64,000 nucleotides of DNA from Longimicrobiales bacterium (GTDB lineage: Bacteria > Gemmatimonadota > Gemmatimonadetes > Longimicrobiales > Gaopeijiaceae): positions 186,001 through 250,000 of the forward strand of contig JANQDZ010000047.1 of the NCBI GenBank assembly GCA_028278645.1. The letters run 5' to 3'. The notes under the pieces were generated by a model. That model was not told the DNA's origin and did no database searches. It saw nothing but the letters and a program-made list of their open reading frames with translations. The position numbers and the translations under genes are program-made. Numbering within the stretch: position 1 is the stretch's first letter; every line of letters begins with the position of its first letter. Below, piece by piece: positions 60,617-64,000 of the stretch.

Positions 60617-62223
60617 GCGACAAGGTTCGCGTGAAGGATATTGGGAAGAAAGAACTCCCCATGCTGTCTGAGGTTCGGCCGGAGGAGTTGATTCCGCTTC
60701 CGCCGCCGTACGACAAGGTCGAAGACCTGCCGGGATTTAAAGAGATCACCGACGAAAAGAAGGAGAGGGTGGTCTGCAACCTGGACGGGGTCATCGCTTC
60801 CGCTATGCCCCATCCGGAAAGCCCTGAGGAAGAACAGAAGTACGTCGACATGTTCGTGGACGGGCTGAAAAAGCTCCTGTCCAAGGAGAACAACTGGACC
60901 TTCCTCCAGCCCCTGACCTTGTCCCTCGAGTACTGTATCGGGTGTCAGACCTGCGCAGACGCCTGCCACGTATTCGAGGCTACGGGTGGAAAAGAGATCT
61001 ATCGGCCTACCTACCGGTCGGAGGTGTGGCGCCGGTTGGTGAACAAGTACGTGAAGCCCGGCGGAAAGCTGATCGCCCCGCTGAAGGGCGCAGACATCGA
61101 CCTGAACTGGACGACGATCACGCGCCTTTATGAGCTCACATACCGCTGCAACCTCTGCCGCCGCTGCGCCCAGGTTTGCCCCGTCGGTGTGGACAACGGC
61201 CTCATCGCCCACGAGCTGCGGAAGCTCTTCAGCCAGGAGCTGGGCTGGGCCCCCACCGAGCTCCACGACAAAGGCACCGAGCTGCAGCTGGAAGTGGGCT
61301 CCTCCACCGGCATGAACTCCGTCGTGGTTAAAGACAACATCGAGTTCATCGATGAGGACATGACAGACGAGACGGGGATCGAGACCGAAACCCCCTTCGA
61401 CAAGGAGGACGCGGACGTTCTCCTCATCCACAACGCTGGTGAGATGCTGGCCTGGCCCGAGAACCCCGGCGCCTTCGCCATCATCCTCAACGCTGCCGGG
61501 ATCGACTGGACCCTCTCGTCGGAAGAGGTTGGTTACGACGGTGTGAACTACGGCCTCTTTTACGACGACGTTCAGCTTGCCAGGATCGCCATCAAACACT
61601 CCCAGGCTGCCCAGAAGCTGAACGCCAAGCGTGTGGTAATGGGCGAGTGCGGTCACCAGCACAAAGCCATGGTGACCATCGCGGACCGAGTGCTGGTGGG
61701 GGACCTGGCGGTGAAGCGGGAGAGCTTCCTGCCCCTCCTCGAGGAGATCGTCTTCAGCGGCAAGATCGAGTTCGACCCGTCGAAGAACGACTTCCCGGTT
61801 ACCCTCCATGACCCCTGCAACATCGTCAGGAATCTGGGGATCGTGGAACCGCAGCGTCGGATTCTTCGCTATCTGTGCCCGCAGTTCCGGGAGATGACTC
61901 CCCACGGCGTGGACAACTACTGCTGCGGCGGCGGTTCCGGATTCGCCATCATGTCCGGGAACAACTACGAGGACTGGAGGAACAACGTAAGCGGTCGTGT
62001 GAAGTTCAAGCAGATCATCGACGCTTTCCAGGACCAGCCGGGACCGGAGGTGAAGAAGTACCTCTGCGCCCCCTGCTCCAACTGTAAGGGTCAGATTCGG
62101 GATCTCCTGAACTACTACGGCGCCCTGGATAAGAGCGGCATCACCTACGGCGGTCTGGTGGAGCTCATCGTGAACGCCATGGTTGACGTGAAAGAGCCCT
62201 TCATCAAGTGGGAGATGTTCTAG
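60613..62223 (+). CDS. dsrK: DsrK-type Fe-S protein (CCG domain)
   Basis: This 536-residue protein has an N-terminal extension (about 1-100) typical of DsrK. Two ferredoxin-type cluster sites follow (C108, C111, C114, C118 in CIGCQTCADACH; C179, C182, C185, C189 in CNLCRRCAQVCPVG). The HdrD-like catalytic part has HDPCNIVRN (about 400), NYCCGGGSG (about 436) and CAPCSNCKGQI (about 485), and it ends GGLVELIVNAMVDVKEPFIKWEMF-like, a recognisable DsrK C-terminus. In sulfite-reducing organisms DsrK is thought to reduce the DsrC trisulfide; no dsrC is seen here, so the partner may differ. A strong terminator follows. Confidence 0.88.
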   Translation: MSDKVRVKDIGKKELPMLSEVRPEELIPLPPPYDKVEDLPGFKEITDEKKERVVCNLDGVIASAMPHPESPEEEQKYVDMFVDGLKKLLSKENNWTFLQPLTLSLEYCIGCQTCADACHVFEATGGKEIYRPTYRSEVWRRLVNKYVKPGGKLIAPLKGADIDLNWTTITRLYELTYRCNLCRRCAQVCPVGVDNGLIAHELRKLFSQELGWAPTELHDKGTELQLEVGSSTGMNSVVVKDNIEFIDEDMTDETGIETETPFDKEDADVLLIHNAGEMLAWPENPGAFAIILNAAGIDWTLSSEEVGYDGVNYGLFYDDVQLARIAIKHSQAAQKLNAKRVVMGECGHQHKAMVTIADRVLVGDLAVKRESFLPLLEEIVFSGKIEFDPSKNDFPVTLHDPCNIVRNLGIVEPQRRILRYLCPQFREMTPHGVDNYCCGGGSGFAIMSGNNYEDWRNNVSGRVKFKQIIDAFQDQPGPEVKKYLCAPCSNCKGQIRDLLNYYGALDKSGITYGGLVELIVNAMVDVKEPFIKWEMF

Positions 62224-62265
62224 ACTCCAAAGCCACACCCGGAAGCGGGTAGGAAAAAAAAGGCA

Positions 62266-62295
62266 GGCCACCCATCAAGTGGCCGGTCTTTTTTT
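62266..62295 (+). terminator. Terminator after dsrK
   Basis: A 6-bp stem (GGCCAC at 62266-62271, GTGGCC at 62279-62284) with a 7-nt loop is followed by GGTC and a run of seven T residues. An A-run on the other side suggests it may also end the convergent gene at 62331. Confidence 0.8.
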
Positions 62296-62330
62296 GCCGG
62301 TGTGGTCTGTAAGCCGGGGGGATTCCTCCC

Positions 62331-63173
62331 TCAGGCCGGTTTGCTTTCGGCCCCCGGCTCGAGCTCGAGCAAGGACCCCCTCACGACCTCTTCGATCCGT
62401 TCGCAGACCTGAGGTTTTTCGAGCATGCTCACCACCAGGCGGTGTCGGGGCCGCTGCAACATCCTCCCCATGGAGTCCGGAGGGATGGCCAGGATCACGC
62501 GGATATGGGGAAGGCGGGGGTCGGCGGCGATGGAGTCCAGGAGACCAAACCCCTGATCCGGCAGCCCCTCCATGTCGATGATGGCGATCTCAGGGCGGAA
62601 GTCCTGGACCAGCGCTGAGGCCTCGTAACCGTTTCGTGCGAACCGTAAGGAGACGGAGTCGTCACCCACCCACTCGATCCGGTTCACAAGCTCCTCGTCG
62701 GAGCTGATGAAGAGGACCTGGGTGCTCATGCCTTGGATACGTCGGTAGTAGACGCAGTCCTCGCACGATCCCTCGCAGAACTCGTGGGCGTGACCGATGT
62801 CCGAATCCAGGCCAGCCATGAGAAAGCACCGGGTAGCCTTGACCCGATAGACCACACATTGCCGACAGCCGTCCCTAACCTCTCCGTCATCGGAAAGAAA
62901 CTCCCAACAGGGGACCTCTTCGGGATCCTCTTTTGTCCCGTCCTGGGACGGAATGGGCGAGTACGCCGTGGGGGTGGTCACGGCCGTGGATTGCTGACCG
63001 AACCCGGCCATGAAGGGCTCCAGGTCCGGGAGGGCCACCCTGTAGTGGCCCCCAGCCGTCCGCGTGGCTGCCAAACGGCCTTTTTTTATCCATTTGAGGA
63101 CGGTATCCGGGGTAACCGCGCAAAGCTTCGCGGCCTGGCCGGTGGTCAGAAGACCTGCCTTCTCCGCTGCCAT
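62331..63173 (-). CDS. Helix-turn-helix, two-CW and receiver-like regulator
   Basis: This 280-residue regulator has three parts. The N-terminus (about 5-55) is a MerR/excisionase-like helix-turn-helix (LLTTGQAAKLCAVTPDTVLKWIKKGRLAATRTAGGHYRV). The middle (about 85-150) is Cys-rich: CWEF, then CRQCVVYRVKATRCF, then CEGSCEDCVYY, the two-CW-type spacing that could hold Fe-S or Zn. The C-terminus (about 150-270) resembles a receiver (VLFISSDEELV, IAIIDMEGLPDQG, ILAIPPD, MLEKPQ), with Asp present in IIDMEG. It starts at ATG 63173 and converges on dsrK. A redox sensor for the neighbouring operons is a reasonable inference, and it may instead control the divergent macro-domain gene. Confidence 0.8.
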   Translation of the reverse strand: MAAEKAGLLTTGQAAKLCAVTPDTVLKWIKKGRLAATRTAGGHYRVALPDLEPFMAGFGQQSTAVTTPTAYSPIPSQDGTKEDPEEVPCWEFLSDDGEVRDGCRQCVVYRVKATRCFLMAGLDSDIGHAHEFCEGSCEDCVYYRRIQGMSTQVLFISSDEELVNRIEWVGDDSVSLRFARNGYEASALVQDFRPEIAIIDMEGLPDQGFGLLDSIAADPRLPHIRVILAIPPDSMGRMLQRPRHRLVVSMLEKPQVCERIEEVVRGSLLELEPGAESKPA

Positions 63174-63505
63174 GTCTTTGGTGCCTCAATCCTGTTGATT
63201 GATGGGGGTTTTGGGGCCCTCCGGCGACGGAGGGCCCATTTCCCCGCCTTCCTGCCAACTCCGTGCCAAATCATCGAGGTTTTTGGGAATATTGAGTTCC
63301 GCGCCGCCCCGAGTTAGTGGAATTCTCGAAATATAACCAAAACACATAGTCAGGAATGGATTTTGCTACGAAAAACCCATTAATCGTCGGGGCAAAACCT
63401 CGAAAACCTCAGGGAAAACGGCGAAATCTGGTTGCGAGGTCCCCGATCCTAAAATACAGTGGGAAAAGTTCTTCATTTAATCCCTAAGAAGAGGGGAGAA
63501 CCCAT
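63174..63505. other. Divergent intergenic region with long hairpin
   Basis: These 332 bp lie between the two-CW regulator and the macro-domain gene. A perfect 10-bp hairpin (GGGCCCTCCG at 63214-63223, CGGAGGGCCC at 63228-63237, loop GCGA) sits about 40 bp upstream of the regulator start, in its leader. A 10-bp inverted repeat, TCGAGGTTTT (63274-63283) and AAAACCTCGA (63394-63403), brackets an A/T-rich core. I found no convincing -24/-12 promoter here, and no gene. Confidence 0.6.
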
Positions 63506-64000
63506 ATGGAAGCAGCCGTCGCATCCGATCCCCAAATCACAATCGGAGGCACCCTCGTCAGGCTGGTCAGGAGCGACATCACGGAGCTCGAGGTCGACGC
63601 CTTCGTTTTTTATGCCCAGTCCGATCTGGCATTGGGTTCCGGGTTCGGGGGGATGATCGGTCTTCGTGGAGGGGCGTCGATTCAGAAGGAGCTGGACGAG
63701 ATGGCCCCCGTCGACGACCTGGAGGCCGTTGTGTCCGGGGCTGGGAAGCTGAACGCGGAATACATCATCCACGCCGTTGGGCCGAAATTCCGGGAGGACG
63801 ACATCGAGCCGAAGCTCTCTACGACGATGCAGAACTGCCTCCAGAGGGCAACGGAAAAAGGGATCAAAACCCTGGCCTTCCCGGCCATGGGAGCCGGGTA
63901 CTATGGAGTCCCGGCCGCCGTTTCCGCTAAGGTCATGCGTGCGGCCCTTGAGACCTACTTGAGCGAAGAATCAGGGTTGGAGGAAGTAGTCATTTGTGTC
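63506..64000 (+). CDS. Macro-domain protein, C-terminus beyond the window
   Basis: An open frame of 165 codons runs to the right edge from ATG 63506, with GAGGGGAG upstream. The protein shows a macro (ADP-ribose-binding) fold: LVRLVRSDITELEVDAFVFYAQSDLALGSGFGGMIGLRGG, then YIIHAVGPKF and LAFPAMGAGYYGVPAAVSAKVM. In canonical macro domains the first loop reads NAAN; here it is FYAQSD, so hydrolase activity may be altered or lost while binding persists. It could act on ADP-ribose or other nucleotide derivatives. It is divergent from the two-CW regulator. Confidence 0.85.
   Translation, partial: MEAAVASDPQITIGGTLVRLVRSDITELEVDAFVFYAQSDLALGSGFGGMIGLRGGASIQKELDEMAPVDDLEAVVSGAGKLNAEYIIHAVGPKFREDDIEPKLSTTMQNCLQRATEKGIKTLAFPAMGAGYYGVPAAVSAKVMRAALETYLSEESGLEEVVICV

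Noticed and set aside
51981-62223. Interpreting the redox genes as a sulfate- or sulfite-reduction pathway
   Set aside because: There is no dsrAB, dsrC, aprAB or sat in the window. DsrMK-like proteins alone do not establish the pathway or its direction.
60439-62271. A 610-codon open frame on the minus strand
   Set aside because: It is antisense to dsrM/dsrK, which have clear catalytic motifs and ribosome-binding sites. Its product has no recognisable domain, so it is a by-product of high GC content.
1-64000. rRNA, tRNA, CRISPR arrays, insertion sequences or prophage
   Set aside because: I looked for tRNA-like cloverleafs, repeat-spacer patterns, transposase motifs and phage genes and found none that I could support by eye.

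Overview
The window is dense, GC-rich bacterial chromosome with almost no non-coding DNA. The gene content points to Gemmatimonadota or a close relative. It has four long MacB/FtsX-type permeases of the ADOP kind (one preceded by a PadR regulator), 6-bladed beta-propeller lipoproteins, a VPS10/sortilin-type propeller protein, exported amidohydrolases and peptidases, an exported DinB-fold protein, and a SARP-type regulator carrying a sensor-like extension. This phylum assignment rests on gene content only. I see no rRNA, tRNA, CRISPR array, insertion sequence or prophage.

Layout. 1-5 kb: a truncated hypothetical gene, a very large membrane-spanning SARP/AAA regulator and a small membrane protein. 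5-27.7 kb: a mostly exported hydrolase region (S9 peptidase, cyclophilin-FKBP fusion, two YtcJ-type amidohydrolases, M14 carboxypeptidase, gamma-glutamyltransferase, an exported histone-deacetylase-fold enzyme, VPS10 propeller), interrupted by an ADOP permease, YtoQ and a DUF418 protein. 28-37.8 kb: ECF sigma factor, anti-sigma-like protein, two-PDZ protein, beta-propeller lipoproteins and a PadR-ADOP pair. 38-41 kb: a two-gene 2-oxoacid:ferredoxin oxidoreductase. 41-50 kb: two more ADOP permeases, a thioesterase, a DUF134/NifX pair, a trans-sulfuration enzyme and an ATP-grasp-SET fusion.

50.4-62.2 kb is the most interesting part. A sigma-54 enhancer-binding protein with a Cys-bearing PAS domain is followed by two redox operons. 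The first encodes a NifX-like protein, an HdrD/DsrK-type Fe-S protein, a NarI-type cytochrome b, a four-cluster ferredoxin, a HybB/NrfD membrane protein fused to a hexaheme cytochrome c, a PAS histidine kinase and two receiver-only response regulators. The second encodes a DsrM-DsrK pair. A helix-turn-helix/two-CW/receiver-like regulator and a macro-domain gene close the window.

The redox operons and the 2-oxoacid oxidoreductase each have a -24/-12 promoter match with exact GG-N10-GC spacing. Two of the three also carry GTTTCA-N4-TGAAAC-type palindromes. I infer a sigma-54 regulon joining ferredoxin-generating 2-oxoacid oxidation to quinone/thiol/cytochrome electron-transfer complexes. No dsrAB, dsrC, dsrE or apr genes are present, so this window gives no basis for calling it sulfate reduction. 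Substrates and electron-flow direction are unknown.
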